Part shown: positions 44,353 to 54,042 of the stretch, piece after piece
Position numbering within the stretch: position 1 is the first letter of the stretch
Layout: each line of letters begins with the position of its first letter
Source: Thiohalocapsa halophila
Lineage (GTDB): Bacteria; Pseudomonadota; Gammaproteobacteria; Chromatiales; Chromatiaceae
Reading direction: 5' to 3'
Length of the DNA: 64,000 bases
NCBI RefSeq assembly: GCF_016583825.1
Contig: NZ_NRRV01000002.1
Coordinates: 94,651 to 158,650, forward strand
Notes under the pieces: generated by a model
What the model was told of the DNA's origin: nothing
Database searches by the model: none
Seen by the model: only the letters and a program-made list of their open reading frames with translations
Translations under genes and position numbers: made by a program

Positions 44353-45744
44353 TCACACCTCCGCCGCAGTCGCAGTCAATCTTGCCCAATCGATTCGCCG
44401 ATTGTCCACTTTCAAGTGGGCGACGCCCTCGTCGACGGCGATCACGGCCTCTTCCACGCCGGGCACGGCCAGCAGCCGCTCGCGCAGGGTCGGCAGGGCC
44501 GTCGCCGGCAGCTCCCCGAGCGGTAGCAGATGGCTCGCCAGCTGCCCGGGCGGGCGCAGCGTCCAGGCCACCGCGAGCCAGACCAGTGCCGCACCGGCAC
44601 CCACCAGATAGACCGCCTCGGGCCCGAAGCGCTCGTGGGCCAGGCCGCCGAGCAGCCCGCCGAGGAAGGCGCCGGTGAACTGGGCACTGGCGAACACGCC
44701 CATGGCCGTGCCCTTGGCACCGGCCCCCGCCGCCTTGGACACCAGTGACGGCAGCACCGCCTCCAGCAGGTTGAACACCGTGAACATCACCGTCAGCAGG
44801 GCCGCCAACAGCCACAGGTTCGCCGGCGCCACCGCGAAGCCGAGCAGCGCAGCCGCCAGGGCCGCGGCCGAGCCCACCAACACCCCGCGCACCCGCCCGG
44901 CGCGCTCGGCGGCGATGATGAAGGGCACCATGAGCACGATGGCCGCGAGCACCACGGGCAGATAGACCTGCCAATGGGCCGCCCCTGCCAGCCCGGCCTC
45001 CGCCAGCGACAACGGCAGCACCACGAACAGGCTCACCATGGTGAGATGCAGCAGGAAAATGCCCGCATCCAGGCGCAGCAAGGTGCGATCCGCGAGCACC
45101 CCCGCCAGCTGATCCGGCACCGGCTCCGCGTCGCGGTGCGTCGCCGAGCGCCCCGGCGAAGGCACCACGCGCGCCAGAAGCCCCATGCCCAGCAGCGCGA
45201 GGGCGCCCGTGAGCCAAAAGATGCCGGACACGCCGATGAGCTCGCCCAGCACCGGCGCCAGCACCAGCGCCGCCGCGAACGACAGCGCCACGCTGATGCC
45301 AATGACGGCCAGGGCGCGGGTGCGCACGCTCTCGCGCGTGAGGTCTGCGGTCAGCGCGATAATGGCCGCCGCCACGGCGCCGCTGCCCTGAAGCGCCCGG
45401 CCGATGATGACCCACTGGATGGAGTCGGCAAGGGCGGCAATGACGCTGCCGAGCGCGAAGAGCATCAGCCCGCCGTAGATGACTGGCTTGCGGCCGATGC
45501 GGTCCGACAACAGCCCGAATGGGATCTGCAGCAGGGCCTGGGTCAGCCCGTAGGCGCCGATGGCGAGACCCACCAGCAGGGGTGTGGCACCGGCGAGGTC
45601 GTGCGCATAGAGCGCGAACACCGGCAGGATCATGAACAGCCCCAGCATCCGCAGCGCGAAGATGGCCGCGAGACCACCCGCGGCCCGCCGCTCCAGGGCG
45701 CTCAGCGGCGGTAGATCAGCACGTGTGGATGCGGGTCTGGACAA
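44353..45744 (-). CDS. yajR: MFS transporter of the YajR type with C-terminal ferredoxin-like domain
   Basis: A 12-helix drug/H+ antiporter-type permease. It parallels E. coli YajR along its length: FALRMLGLFMILPVFALYAH, the motif A loop LLSDRIGRKPVIYGGL, QGSGAVAAAIIALTADLTRE and LEAVLPSLVSKAAGAGAKGT. The last 65 residues (LRERLLAVPGVEEAVIAVDE and HLKVDNRRIDW) match the cytosolic YAM domain of YajR. A TTG at 45744, with GAGG eight bases upstream, leaves about 16 residues before the conserved ERRAAGGL, as in YajR; a longer frame to an ATG at 45879 lacks a ribosome-binding site. Confidence 0.88.
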   Translation of the reverse strand: MSRPASTRADLPPLSALERRAAGGLAAIFALRMLGLFMILPVFALYAHDLAGATPLLVGLAIGAYGLTQALLQIPFGLLSDRIGRKPVIYGGLMLFALGSVIAALADSIQWVIIGRALQGSGAVAAAIIALTADLTRESVRTRALAVIGISVALSFAAALVLAPVLGELIGVSGIFWLTGALALLGMGLLARVVPSPGRSATHRDAEPVPDQLAGVLADRTLLRLDAGIFLLHLTMVSLFVVLPLSLAEAGLAGAAHWQVYLPVVLAAIVLMVPFIIAAERAGRVRGVLVGSAAALAAALLGFAVAPANLWLLAALLTVMFTVFNLLEAVLPSLVSKAAGAGAKGTAMGVFASAQFTGAFLGGLLGGLAHERFGPEAVYLVGAGAALVWLAVAWTLRPPGQLASHLLPLGELPATALPTLRERLLAVPGVEEAVIAVDEGVAHLKVDNRRIDWARLTATAAEV

Positions 45745-45900
45745 GCTTGCAACCTCTGCTGGCGAGAAACTGTGTGCGGCGGCGCCACGGCGTCGGCGCT
45801 GACGGCGGCCCGATGCCAAGCCCGAGCGACCCACTATGATATCAGCTCCGCGCCCGGCCTCCGGCGAAGGCTGCGGCATCCGCGCATCGCGACAGGGGGG

Positions 45901-46374
45901 TTAGCTGCGGGCCGGGCGCCGAGCCGGTATGCCCTTGTTGGCGAGGCGGTCGGCGCGCTCGTTCTCCGGATGCCCGCTGTGGCCCTTGATCCAGCGCCAG
46001 CTGACCTCGTGCCTGGCCAGCGCCTGGTCCAGGCGTGTCCAGAGGTCCTGGTTCTTGACCGGCTTGCGCTCGCGGGTCTGCCAGCCGTTGCGCTTCCAGC
46101 GCGGCATCCAACGCTCCACGCCGTCCTGCACGTAGCGCGAGTCCACGTGCACGATCACGGCCGCCGGGCGCGTCAACGCCTCCAGCGCCTGGATCACGGC
46201 CATGAGCTCCATGCGGTTGTTGGTGGTGTTCGCCTCGCCGCCGCAGAGCTCCTTCTCATGGGCACCCCAGCGCAGCAGCGCCCCCCAGCCGCCTGGCCCC
46301 GGATTGCCCTTGCAGGCGCCGTCGGTATAGATCTCCACCGGCGGCGCCGGCCTCTGGCTGCCGGCATCAGTCAT
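45901..46374 (-). CDS. rnhA: Ribonuclease HI
   Basis: Cleaves the RNA strand of RNA-DNA hybrids. The 157-residue protein has the four catalytic acids: Asp18 in [20 protein letters not shown], Glu56 in NNRMELMAV, Asp78 in [12 protein letters not shown], and the late Asp in NERADRLAN, plus the basic handle ([19 protein letters not shown]) and [10 protein letters not shown]. It overlaps the preceding methyltransferase gene by eight bases. Confidence 0.96.
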   Translation of the reverse strand: MTDAGSQRPAPPVEIYTDGACKGNPGPGGWGALLRWGAHEKELCGGEANTTNNRMELMAVIQALEALTRPAAVIVHVDSRYVQDGVERWMPRWKRNGWQTRERKPVKNQDLWTRLDQALARHEVSWRWIKGHSGHPENERADRLANKGIPARRPARS

Positions 46375-47143
46375 TGCGCTCGCGCCTCACCGTCGGCTCC
46401 GCGGGACGCCCCGGCAACAGCGGCGACGCCGGCTTCCAGGCCGGGCGCAGCGGCGTCTGCGCCGGCACGCGCTTGACCGCCCGCACCACGAAGACACCGC
46501 CGAGCAACGGCCACCAGCTCGCCCCCGCCGTCTCCAGCCAGTCCAGCCGCGGCGATTGCGCCCGCCGCAGGGGCGGGCGGAAGACGAGCATCTCTCGGGT
46601 CTCCTGCGTGAAGCCCAGTAGGCGCAGCCAATCGCCGATGCGAAAGGGTGTCAGCTGGGCCCCGCACCAGGGTACGCGCCGGCGGCCGCCGCGAAGCGGC
46701 CACCAACGCAGCAGCCCCCAGGTGCTGAGCGGGTTGAAACAATAGATGACCACCCGTCCCTCCGGAATCAGGACCCGCTCCACCTCCCGCAGCACGTCCG
46801 GCGCCTCGGCGACGAAATCCAGGGTGTGCGGCAAAACCACGGCGTCCACGCTGGCTGAATCCAGCGGCAGAGCCTGTGGCAGCGCCCGGATCCCGGCACG
46901 GTCGGCGACAGCGGCGTCCACGCCCTCACCGAGCACCACCCGCTGGCGGATGCGGCACGTGGCGATGGCGTCCGCGAACTGCTCCTGGGCACCGAACTGC
47001 ACCACGTAGTGGCCAAAGCTGTCGGCGAGGAGTCGCTCCAGGCACACGGCCTCGGCATGGGCCACGTAGCGCCCGAGGGGAGTCCGATACCAATGACCAA
47101 GGGTACTCAGCGCGTCGGCCGGGGTGCGCGGGCAGGACTTCAT
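46367..47143 (-). CDS. SAM-dependent methyltransferase-like protein
   Basis: A 258-residue class I methyltransferase-like protein of a family commonly found next to rnh[21 protein letters not shown] and [20 protein letters not shown] match the methyltransferase-11 core, but the glycine-rich motif I is weak ([16 protein letters not shown]). Activity is therefore uncertain. It is the first gene of a leftward pair with rnhA and divergent from mltD. Confidence 0.82.
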   Translation of the reverse strand: MKSCPRTPADALSTLGHWYRTPLGRYVAHAEAVCLERLLADSFGHYVVQFGAQEQFADAIATCRIRQRVVLGEGVDAAVADRAGIRALPQALPLDSASVDAVVLPHTLDFVAEAPDVLREVERVLIPEGRVVIYCFNPLSTWGLLRWWPLRGGRRRVPWCGAQLTPFRIGDWLRLLGFTQETREMLVFRPPLRRAQSPRLDWLETAGASWWPLLGGVFVVRAVKRVPAQTPLRPAWKPASPLLPGRPAEPTVRRERND

Positions 47144-47324
47144 GCGCTGGGCTCAACCGCCGTCGCTCCAGCCCGCAGCCCTACCGCTCGCGCCGGCCAG
47201 ACGACGGCCGGCGCCGCGCGGGAGTCTGCAGGCATGGCAATCCTGAGGGAAATCCCGTAGACTGGGGTGAGCCTAAAAACAATGACTAACAACATTAACC
47301 TCTCACGCCGATCAAGTACTCGCC

Positions 47325-48497
47325 ATGCTTTCACCGAAACCCGGACCGTTCGACGACGGGCAGCCCGATCGTGTTTCGGCGCCCCAACGCTGGTGCCGAC
47401 GCCCTGCGCAGCCACCCGCCGGACGCCGCTGCCAACCGCAGCACGAGCCTGCGCGTCGGCCCTTCGTGCCATTGCTCGTGCTGCTGCTGCCGGCGCTGGC
47501 CTGCCTGCTGCCGGGATGCGCATCAGGCCCCACGGACGGCTCCCTGGCCGGTACCGGGCCCCGCACGGTCTCCGCCCTGGAGTACGGCTATGTCCGTCCC
47601 GCTGCGGACATTCAGGTCACCGGCCGCGGCACCCGCGCCTACAGCGGCGAGGACCTCTGGGAGCGGGTGCGCCGGGGCCCGAGCCTCGGCATAGCGCACC
47701 ATACGCGCGTCGAGCGTGCGGTGCGGCGGATGGCGAGCAACGCCGATTATCTTACCGACCTCAACCGCCGGGCGCGTCCCTACCTGCACCTGATCGTCGA
47801 GGAACTCGAGCGCGCCCGCATGCCCACTGCCCTCGCCCTGCTGCCGGAAGTGGAGAGCCGCTACAATCCGCGTGCGGTCTCTCCCAAGAGCGCCTCGGGC
47901 ATGTGGCAGTTCATGCCCTACACCGGCCGCGAGATGGGGCTGGCCCAAAACGGCGCCTACGACGGCCGCAACGACGTGCTCGCCTCCACCCGCGGTGCCA
48001 TCCGCTACTTAAAGCAGCTCTATGACGAAATGGGCGGCGACTGGGCGCTGGCGCTGGCCTCCTACAACTGCGGCCCGGGCTGTGTGCGCCGGGCCATGCG
48101 CGTGAACGGCTCCCGGGACTTCTGGTCCCTGAGCAGCCTGCCCGCCGAGACCGAGAACTATGTGCCCAAGCTCTTGGCCGTCCTCGAGCTGGTGGAGCGG
48201 CCGGAGCGCTACGGCATGCGCCTGCCCAAGCTGCCGAACGGCCCGGCGCTGGACGTGGTCTACGCCGCAAGCAGCATCCACCTGCACGAGGCCGCGCGTC
48301 ACGCCGGCGTCTCCGTGCAAAGGCTGCGGGACCTGAATCCGGGCCTCAAGCTCGGCCGCACCCCTGCGCGGGGCCCGCACCGCCTGCTGGTGCCCGTGGG
48401 CAGCGGCGACAAGCTGCGCCGCGCCCTCGCCAAAGCCGGCAAGCTCGGCGGACCCAATGTCGCCGACGGCCGCCGCGGCCGCGCCGGCGACAGCTGA
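47325..48497 (+). CDS. mltD: Membrane-bound lytic murein transglycosylase D
   Basis: A 390-residue lytic transglycosylase that cleaves peptidoglycan from the periplasmic face of the outer membrane. An unusually long N-terminal stretch precedes the lipobox LPGC (Cys65). The SLT domain has TALALLPEVESRYNPRAVSP with the catalytic Glu (175 or 177), KSASGMWQFMPYTGREMGLA and LALASYNCGPGCVRRAMRV. One LysM-like unit follows (IHLHEAARHAGVSVQRLRDL), fewer than in many MltD proteins. No downstream start fits the signal better. It precedes hrpB by 29 bases. Confidence 0.92.
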   Translation: MLSPKPGPFDDGQPDRVSAPQRWCRRPAQPPAGRRCQPQHEPARRPFVPLLVLLLPALACLLPGCASGPTDGSLAGTGPRTVSALEYGYVRPAADIQVTGRGTRAYSGEDLWERVRRGPSLGIAHHTRVERAVRRMASNADYLTDLNRRARPYLHLIVEELERARMPTALALLPEVESRYNPRAVSPKSASGMWQFMPYTGREMGLAQNGAYDGRNDVLASTRGAIRYLKQLYDEMGGDWALALASYNCGPGCVRRAMRVNGSRDFWSLSSLPAETENYVPKLLAVLELVERPERYGMRLPKLPNGPALDVVYAASSIHLHEAARHAGVSVQRLRDLNPGLKLGRTPARGPHRLLVPVGSGDKLRRALAKAGKLGGPNVADGRRGRAGDS

Positions 48498-48526
48498 CCC
48501 GCCCCCGGCCGCAGGCGGCCGGTTCC

Positions 48527-51076
48527 GTGCCGCGCGCAGAGGCACCGCTGCCCATCGAGCCGGCGCTGCCGGACCTGCGTGCGGCCCTGGCCGCGGGTCA
48601 TGCGGTGCTCACCGCCCCCACCGGCTCCGGCAAGACCACCAGGGTGCCGCCGGCGCTGTTGGAGCAGCCTCGGGATGCACCCTGGCTCGGCGATCGGGCC
48701 ATCCTGATGCTGGAGCCGCGGCGGCCGGCGGCGCGCATGGCTGCCGCGCACATGGCGGCAGTGCGCGGCGAGGCCGTCGGCGAGACCATCGGCTTTCAGG
48801 TGCGCTTCGAGCGGCGCATCGGCCCCGCAACCCGCATTCAGGTGCTGACCGAAGGCATCCTCACCCGCCGCATCCAGGCGGACCCGGAGCTCGCCGGCGT
48901 TGGCCTGATCATCTTCGACGAATTCCACGAGCGCAGCCTCCAGGCCGATCTGGGTCTGGCGCTGGCCTTGGACGCCGCGGCCCTGCGCGAGGATCTGCGC
49001 ATCCTGGTGATGTCGGCGACGCTGGACGCCGACGCCGTCGCCGCGTTGCTGGGCGGAGCCCACAGCCCCGCCCCGATCATCCGCGGCGAGGGCCGCAGCC
49101 ATCCGGTGGCCGTCCTTCACCTCGAGCGCAGCCCGCGCGACGCCGTGGCCGCCACGGCGCCCGCCATCCGCAGCGTGCTCGCCGAGCATGCCGGAGACGT
49201 GCTGGCCTTCCTGCCAGGCGTCGGCGAGATCGACCGGATCGCCGCAGATCTGGGCGAGCCGCCGGGGGTCGAGGTGCTGCCGCTGCACGGCAGCCTGCCA
49301 TTGGCCGCCCAGGAGCGCGCGCTGCGTCCCGCAAGGCCCCGGGGCACGAACGGACCCCGCCGGGTGGTGCTGGCGACGGATCTAGCGGAGACCTCGCTCA
49401 CTATCGAGGGCATTGGCGTGGTGGTGGATGCCGGCCTTACCCGCAAGCCGCGCTTCGAGCCCGGCCCCGGTATGACGCGGCTGGTCACCCAGCCCATTGC
49501 GCAGGCGTCCGCCGAGCAGCGTGCAGGCCGCGCCGGGCGCTTGGGCCCGGGCCACTGTCTGCGGCTCTGGACGGAAGCGGACCACCGTCGCCGGCCCGCC
49601 CAGCGCCGGGCGGAGATCCTGGACGCCGACCTGGCCCCGCTGGTACTGGAGCTGGCCCTCTGGGGCGTGTCCGACCCCAATGCGGTGGCCTGGCTGAGCC
49701 CGCCGCCGGCACCCGCCTGGTCCCAAGCGCTGGGCCTGCTGCGAGACCTGGGCGCCCTGGACGCCAACGCCACCATCACGCCGCTGGGCCGGCGCATGGC
49801 GACGCTGCCGACGCACCCGCGGCTCGCGGCCATGCTTTGCCGGGCCGGCGGCGAGGGCCTCCAGCGCGCTTGCGATCTCGCTGCACTGCTCGCGGAGCGC
49901 GATCCCTGGATCGGCGGCGCCGGCCAGTCGCGGCCGGTGGACCTGGCGCGCCGGCTCGCGGCCCTCGCGGCATACCGCGACAAGCAGCGCCGGGCGGATG
50001 CGCTGCGGGGCTTCGAGCCCCGGCGCCTAGCCGCCATCGACCGCGCCGCAAGGCAGCTGCAACGGCTGCTGCGAGGCCATGCCGATGCGCCCGTCTCCAA
50101 CGCTGCGGCAGGGCTGCTGGCCCTGGCGTATCCGGATCGCATCGCCCAAAACCGGGGCCGCGACGGGCGCTTTCTGCTGGCGAGCGGCACTGGTGCGGCC
50201 TTACCGCCCGACGACCCGCTGGCGGCGGCGGACTACCTCGTCGTCGCCGACCTGGATGCCGCCCGCGGCGACCACCGCATCCGCGCCGCGCTGGCGACGG
50301 ATCGCGCGGAGATCGAGACCCTGTTCGCGGACGCCGTCGAGACCCGCGAGCGCCTGATCTGGGACGCCGAGCGCGGCGCCGCCGCCGCCCGCCGCGAGAC
50401 GCGCCTCGGTCCACTCGTGCTCGCATCCCAGCCCGCTGCCATCGAAGATGCCGACGCGGCGCAGGCGCTGCTGCTGGAGGCAATCGGCCAAGACCTCGCC
50501 GCAAGCCTTCACTGGACGCCCGCCGCCCGCCAGCTCCAGGCCCGGGTCGCGCTGGCCCGTCGGCTGGAGCCGGAGGGCGGCTGGCCGGATCTGTCCGACG
50601 CCGCACTCGCCGCCGACGCGAGCGCCTGGCTCGGCGTCTGGCTCCAAGGCAAGAGCCGACTCGCCGACGCCCGCGCCCTGGATCTCGTGGAGGTGCTGCG
50701 CGCGCTGCTGGGCTGGGAGCGCGCCCGGCGGCTGGAGACGCTGGCACCGCCGAAGCTGATGACCCCCGCCGCCACCGAGCGCCCCATCGACTATGCCGAC
50801 CCCTCCGGCGAGCCCGCGCTGAAGGCGCCCATGCAGGAACTCTTCGGCGCCACCGAGACGCCGGCCATTTGGCACGGCCGCCAGCCGCTCACGCTGTACC
50901 TGCTCTCCCCCGCCGGCCGGCCGCTTCAGGTGACCCGAGATCTCGCCGGCTTCTGGCGGGGTGCCTATGCCGAGGTGCGCAAGGAGATGCGCGGGCGCTA
51001 CCCCAAGCACCATTGGCCGGAGGATCCGGCGGCCTCCCCGGCCGTCAAGAGCGGGCTCAAGCGCCACCTCGGATGA
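48527..51076 (+). CDS. hrpB: ATP-dependent RNA helicase HrpB
   Basis: A DEAH-box helicase of 849 residues starting at GTG. Walker A is TAPTGSGKTTRVPPALL, Walker B reads DEFHERS (Asp-Glu-Phe-His, the HrpB variant of DEAH), SATLDADAVAALLGG follows, then VLATDLAETSLTIEGIGVVV and QRAGRAGRLGPGHCLRLW. The C-terminal third (GVWLQGKSRLADARALDLVE, then PIDYADPSGEPALKAPMQEL and YPKHHWPEDP) is the HrpB-specific domain. The cellular substrate is unknown in most species. Confidence 0.95.
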   Translation: MPRAEAPLPIEPALPDLRAALAAGHAVLTAPTGSGKTTRVPPALLEQPRDAPWLGDRAILMLEPRRPAARMAAAHMAAVRGEAVGETIGFQVRFERRIGPATRIQVLTEGILTRRIQADPELAGVGLIIFDEFHERSLQADLGLALALDAAALREDLRILVMSATLDADAVAALLGGAHSPAPIIRGEGRSHPVAVLHLERSPRDAVAATAPAIRSVLAEHAGDVLAFLPGVGEIDRIAADLGEPPGVEVLPLHGSLPLAAQERALRPARPRGTNGPRRVVLATDLAETSLTIEGIGVVVDAGLTRKPRFEPGPGMTRLVTQPIAQASAEQRAGRAGRLGPGHCLRLWTEADHRRRPAQRRAEILDADLAPLVLELALWGVSDPNAVAWLSPPPAPAWSQALGLLRDLGALDANATITPLGRRMATLPTHPRLAAMLCRAGGEGLQRACDLAALLAERDPWIGGAGQSRPVDLARRLAALAAYRDKQRRADALRGFEPRRLAAIDRAARQLQRLLRGHADAPVSNAAAGLLALAYPDRIAQNRGRDGRFLLASGTGAALPPDDPLAAADYLVVADLDAARGDHRIRAALATDRAEIETLFADAVETRERLIWDAERGAAAARRETRLGPLVLASQPAAIEDADAAQALLLEAIGQDLAASLHWTPAARQLQARVALARRLEPEGGWPDLSDAALAADASAWLGVWLQGKSRLADARALDLVEVLRALLGWERARRLETLAPPKLMTPAATERPIDYADPSGEPALKAPMQELFGATETPAIWHGRQPLTLYLLSPAGRPLQVTRDLAGFWRGAYAEVRKEMRGRYPKHHWPEDPAASPAVKSGLKRHLG

Positions 51077-51355
51077 GCGCAGGCCTCGGTCGCGCATCGG
51101 TCCGCGTGCGGCTGGGCAAGCCTTTTGTCCACGAAATACCGGCGCAGACCATCGCACGTGGCCGCCGGCCGTGACAGCCGCGGGCCCAACTGGTAGAACC
51201 GCTGCCCACGACAGGACCGGGTGCGATCAGCCGAGGCGCTCGCCCCGGCCAGCACGGGCTCGACCCCCGTGCGGGGCCCCGGCGCCTGCGCGCCGCCCAG
51301 CAAGACCCTGTGCCACGCAACGGCAACCGAAGACACCCAAGGAGCGCCAAGCGCA

Positions 51356-52291
51356 ATGTCCACCCCCAAGCCCAGTCCGTGGCGCGGCTTCGCCGCGCTG
51401 CTCGCCGCCGCCCTCCTCGGCTCCACCACGCTCGGCGGCCTACTCGGCCTCGCCGGCTGTGCCGCGGTCGATCCAGCGCGCTTTCCGCCCATCGACGGCG
51501 CGGGCGCGGACCGGCTCCCGGGGAAAGTGGTCTGGCACGACCTGCTGACCGAGGACCCGGCCGCCGCCAAGCGCTTCTATGGCGACCTCTTCGGCTGGAC
51601 CTTCCGCCCTGTGGATCTGGGTGCCGGACAGACCTATACGGTCATCGAGCACGCCGGGCGCGGCATCGGCGGCCTCGTCGATGCCCGCGGCTTCAATGCG
51701 GACGTCAATGTCTCACGCTGGATCCCAGTGCTGTCGGTGGCCGATATGGACGCCGCCATGGCCAGCCTACGAGCCGCCGGCGGCACCGTCTTCCAAGCGC
51801 CGGTGGACATCCCCCAGCGCGGCCAGGTGGCCGTCGCCGCGGACCCCAAGGGTGCGGTGCTGACGCTGCTCGAGGCACGCACCGGGGACCCGGCGGACCA
51901 CCGGCCCGAGGACGGCGACTGGCTTTGGAACGAAATCTGGAGCTCGAGCCCGGCGGCCACCGTCGCCTTCTACCAGCAGCTGATCCCCGCCTACCAGGCC
52001 GGCACCGCGGGCGAGGGCGGCTATCGCTATCTGTCTTCCCAAGGGCAGCCGCGCCTGGGCGTGCGGCCCAAGCCCATCGACGGCATCAAGGATACCTGGA
52101 TGGCCTATGTCCGCGTCGCCGACCCCACGGCCGTCGCGGCGGCCGCCGCGGGCCTGGGCGGCCGCGTACTGCTGGAGCCGCGGGAGAATCCCCTGGGCGG
52201 GCAGGTGGCCATGCTGAATGACCCCACCGGCGCGGGCTTCCTGGTGCAGAGCTGGGACCCGGCATGGACCCGGCAAACCGCCGCCCGCTGA
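51356..52291 (+). CDS. Lipoprotein with two glyoxalase/VOC domains
   Basis: A 311-residue predicted lipoprotein. The signal (LLAAALLGSTTLGGLLGLAGC) ends in lipobox LAGC. Two vicinal-oxygen-chelate domains follow: WHDLLTEDPAAAKRFYGDLF at about residue 60 and WNEIWSSSPAATVAFYQQLI at about 190. Such proteins are usually cytosolic and bind metals or small aromatic ligands; an exported lipid-anchored version suggests capture of a ligand in the periplasm. The function is unknown. AAGGAG upstream of the ATG supports the start. Confidence 0.85.
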   Translation: MSTPKPSPWRGFAALLAAALLGSTTLGGLLGLAGCAAVDPARFPPIDGAGADRLPGKVVWHDLLTEDPAAAKRFYGDLFGWTFRPVDLGAGQTYTVIEHAGRGIGGLVDARGFNADVNVSRWIPVLSVADMDAAMASLRAAGGTVFQAPVDIPQRGQVAVAADPKGAVLTLLEARTGDPADHRPEDGDWLWNEIWSSSPAATVAFYQQLIPAYQAGTAGEGGYRYLSSQGQPRLGVRPKPIDGIKDTWMAYVRVADPTAVAAAAAGLGGRVLLEPRENPLGGQVAMLNDPTGAGFLVQSWDPAWTRQTAAR

Positions 52292-52313
52292 CCCCCGTAC
52301 CGAGATAGACGCT

Positions 52314-52535
52314 ATGGTAATGCGCTTCTTCAACCAGCGTGGACAACGGCATCTGCGCTGGCTTCAGCTCCGCCTCCCTCCACGCGCGCTGGTCGCCCTC
52401 GCCTGCGCGCTGCTGTGCCTGTCCCTCACCGGCTGCAGTGGCGGCATCTACGGCAGCATCGGCGTCGCCGGGCCCAGCGTCGACTTGGGGCCGGTCCGGG
52501 TCAACACCGGCGTACACCTGGGGCGCTGGCTCTGA
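52314..52535 (+). CDS. Small predicted lipoprotein
   Basis: A 73-residue protein with a basic N-terminus (MVMRFFNQRGQRHLRWLQLR), a hydrophobic core (ALVALACALLCLSLTGC) and lipobox LTGC. The mature peptide of about 30 residues is Gly/Val-rich (GGIYGSIGVAGPSVDLGPVR). It lies 22 bases after the VOC lipoprotein and is probably co-transcribed with it. The function is unknown. An ATG two codons later is an alternative start. Confidence 0.65.
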   Translation: MVMRFFNQRGQRHLRWLQLRLPPRALVALACALLCLSLTGCSGGIYGSIGVAGPSVDLGPVRVNTGVHLGRWL

Positions 52536-52541
52536 CTTGGA

Positions 52542-53231
52542 TCACACATGCCGCTGCGCGAACAGCCGCGCCCGGATGTCTTCCATCCGCTCGAAGACCA
52601 GGTCCGGCCCCGCCCGGCGTAGGGCCTCCGCTCGGTTGTAGCCCCAGGTGACGGCGGCGGCGGTGACGCCGGCGGCCCGGGCCGCCTCGATGTCCCGCAG
52701 CTCGTCGCCGATGTAGACCGCGGCCGCCGCCGGCACGCCTGTGCGCCGCAGCAGGCGCCTGAGCCGCGCGCCCTTGCCATGAATGGACGCGCCGGTCTCT
52801 AGATGGCGGACACGGCGCAACGCCTGTGGTCCAAGGACGGCCCGCACGTTGTCGGCGCTGTTGGACGTAGCGATGGCCAGCTCGATCCCGGCGCCGTGGA
52901 GCCCCCGCAGCAGGGCGTCGACGTCTGCGAAAGGGCGGATATGATGGATGTCCGCGGTCATCCGCCGGCGCAGGTCCCGGGCCACCAGCGGCGCTTTCCA
53001 ACTGGGTACCTGCAAACGGCGTAGGATTTCGCGATGGCCGGCTTGGCGCAGCAGCTCGATCTCTTCGGGCCCTATCGGCCGGATGCCCCAGCGCGCGGCC
53101 ACCGCGCTCAGCGCCCCGGCGAGCCACGGAAAGCTGTCCGCCAGGGTGCCGTCGAAGTCGAAGATCACCAGTCGCCAGCGGGCACCCGCCCCGTCTCCCC
53201 CGCCATCGCCACCGCGATCTACCGTTGTCAT
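52542..53231 (-). CDS. HAD-superfamily hydrolase (phosphoglycolate phosphatase-like)
   Basis: A 229-residue HAD phosphatase. Motif I is FDFDGTLADS with Asp25 and Asp27, motif II is IATSNSADN, the motif III Lys is in SIHGKGARLRRLLRR, and motif IV is YIGDELRDIEAARAAGVTAA. It has a small helical C1 cap between motifs I and II. The substrate is unknown; phosphoglycolate is possible. Its start codon overlaps that of the divergent TSUP gene by two bases. Confidence 0.9.
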   Translation of the reverse strand: MTTVDRGGDGGGDGAGARWRLVIFDFDGTLADSFPWLAGALSAVAARWGIRPIGPEEIELLRQAGHREILRRLQVPSWKAPLVARDLRRRMTADIHHIRPFADVDALLRGLHGAGIELAIATSNSADNVRAVLGPQALRRVRHLETGASIHGKGARLRRLLRRTGVPAAAAVYIGDELRDIEAARAAGVTAAAVTWGYNRAEALRRAGPDLVFERMEDIRARLFAQRHV

Positions 53232-54033
53232 GGAAGTGTTGGAGCTCGCTCTCGTGTTGTTCGCCATCGCACTCGTGGCCGGCGGCATCGATGCCATGGC
53301 CGGCGGCGGGGGCTTGTTGACCGTGCCGGCCCTGCTCTGGGCGGGCCTCACACCGGTGCAGGCGCTCGCCACTAACAAGGCGCAGTCGGTGTTCGGCTCT
53401 TTTGCGGCGACGGCGCGCTTCGTGCGGGCCGGTGCCATCGACCTGCGCGCGGCGGCACTGGCGGTGGCCTGCACCTTCGTCGGCGCCGCCGCGGGCTCGG
53501 TGGCCGTACAGGTGCTGGCGAGCGACCTGTTGGCCGGGCTCGTGCCGGTGCTGCTCATTGGCTTCGCCCTGTACTTTCTGTTCTCACCAAGGGTGTCGGA
53601 TCTGGATTCCCGCCGGCGCATTGGCGATCGGGCCTTCGCCTTCACCGTCGGCACCGCCGTCGGCTTCTACGACGGCTTCTTCGGGCCCGGCACCGGCACC
53701 TTCTTCGCCATCGGCTATGTCGCACTGCTGGGCTATAACCTGCGGCGTGCGACGGCCCATGCCAAGCTTCTGAACTTCACCAGTAACCTCGCCGCGCTGC
53801 TGCTGTTCGTCGCCGGCGGTCAAGTCGTGTGGGCGCTAGCGCTTGCCATGGCCGCCGGACAATTCATCGGCGGCTGGATCGGCGCTCACCTGGTGCTGAG
53901 CCACGGCGCCCGGCTGGTGCGCCCGGTGCTGGTGGCGGTGTCGCTGGCGGTGTCGGCCCATCTGCTGTGGGAGCGCTTCGCCACCGCAGAGGCCGCTGCG
54001 CCGGCGGCCCAGGCTGACACGGCTGCGCAGTAA
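53230..54033 (+). CDS. TSUP-family (TauE/SafE) membrane transporter
   Basis: A 267-residue inner-membrane protein with about eight helices and the family's internal repeat: MAGGGGLLTVPALLWAGLTP with LATNKAQSVFGSFAATARFV in the first half, and GFYDGFFGPGTGTFFAIGYV with RATAHAKLLNFTSNLAALLL in the second. TSUP proteins carry sulfite, sulfonates or related anions; the substrate is unknown. No Shine-Dalgarno sequence is visible before the ATG, which lies inside the start of the divergent HAD gene. Confidence 0.92.
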   Translation: MEVLELALVLFAIALVAGGIDAMAGGGGLLTVPALLWAGLTPVQALATNKAQSVFGSFAATARFVRAGAIDLRAAALAVACTFVGAAAGSVAVQVLASDLLAGLVPVLLIGFALYFLFSPRVSDLDSRRRIGDRAFAFTVGTAVGFYDGFFGPGTGTFFAIGYVALLGYNLRRATAHAKLLNFTSNLAALLLFVAGGQVVWALALAMAAGQFIGGWIGAHLVLSHGARLVRPVLVAVSLAVSAHLLWERFATAEAAAPAAQADTAAQ

Positions 54034-54042
54034 CGCGCCGCC

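Noticed and set aside
45745..45879. Longer N-terminus for the YajR-type transporter
   Set aside because: It adds 45 Arg/Ser-rich residues absent from the family and has no ribosome-binding site; the TTG at 45744 has one.
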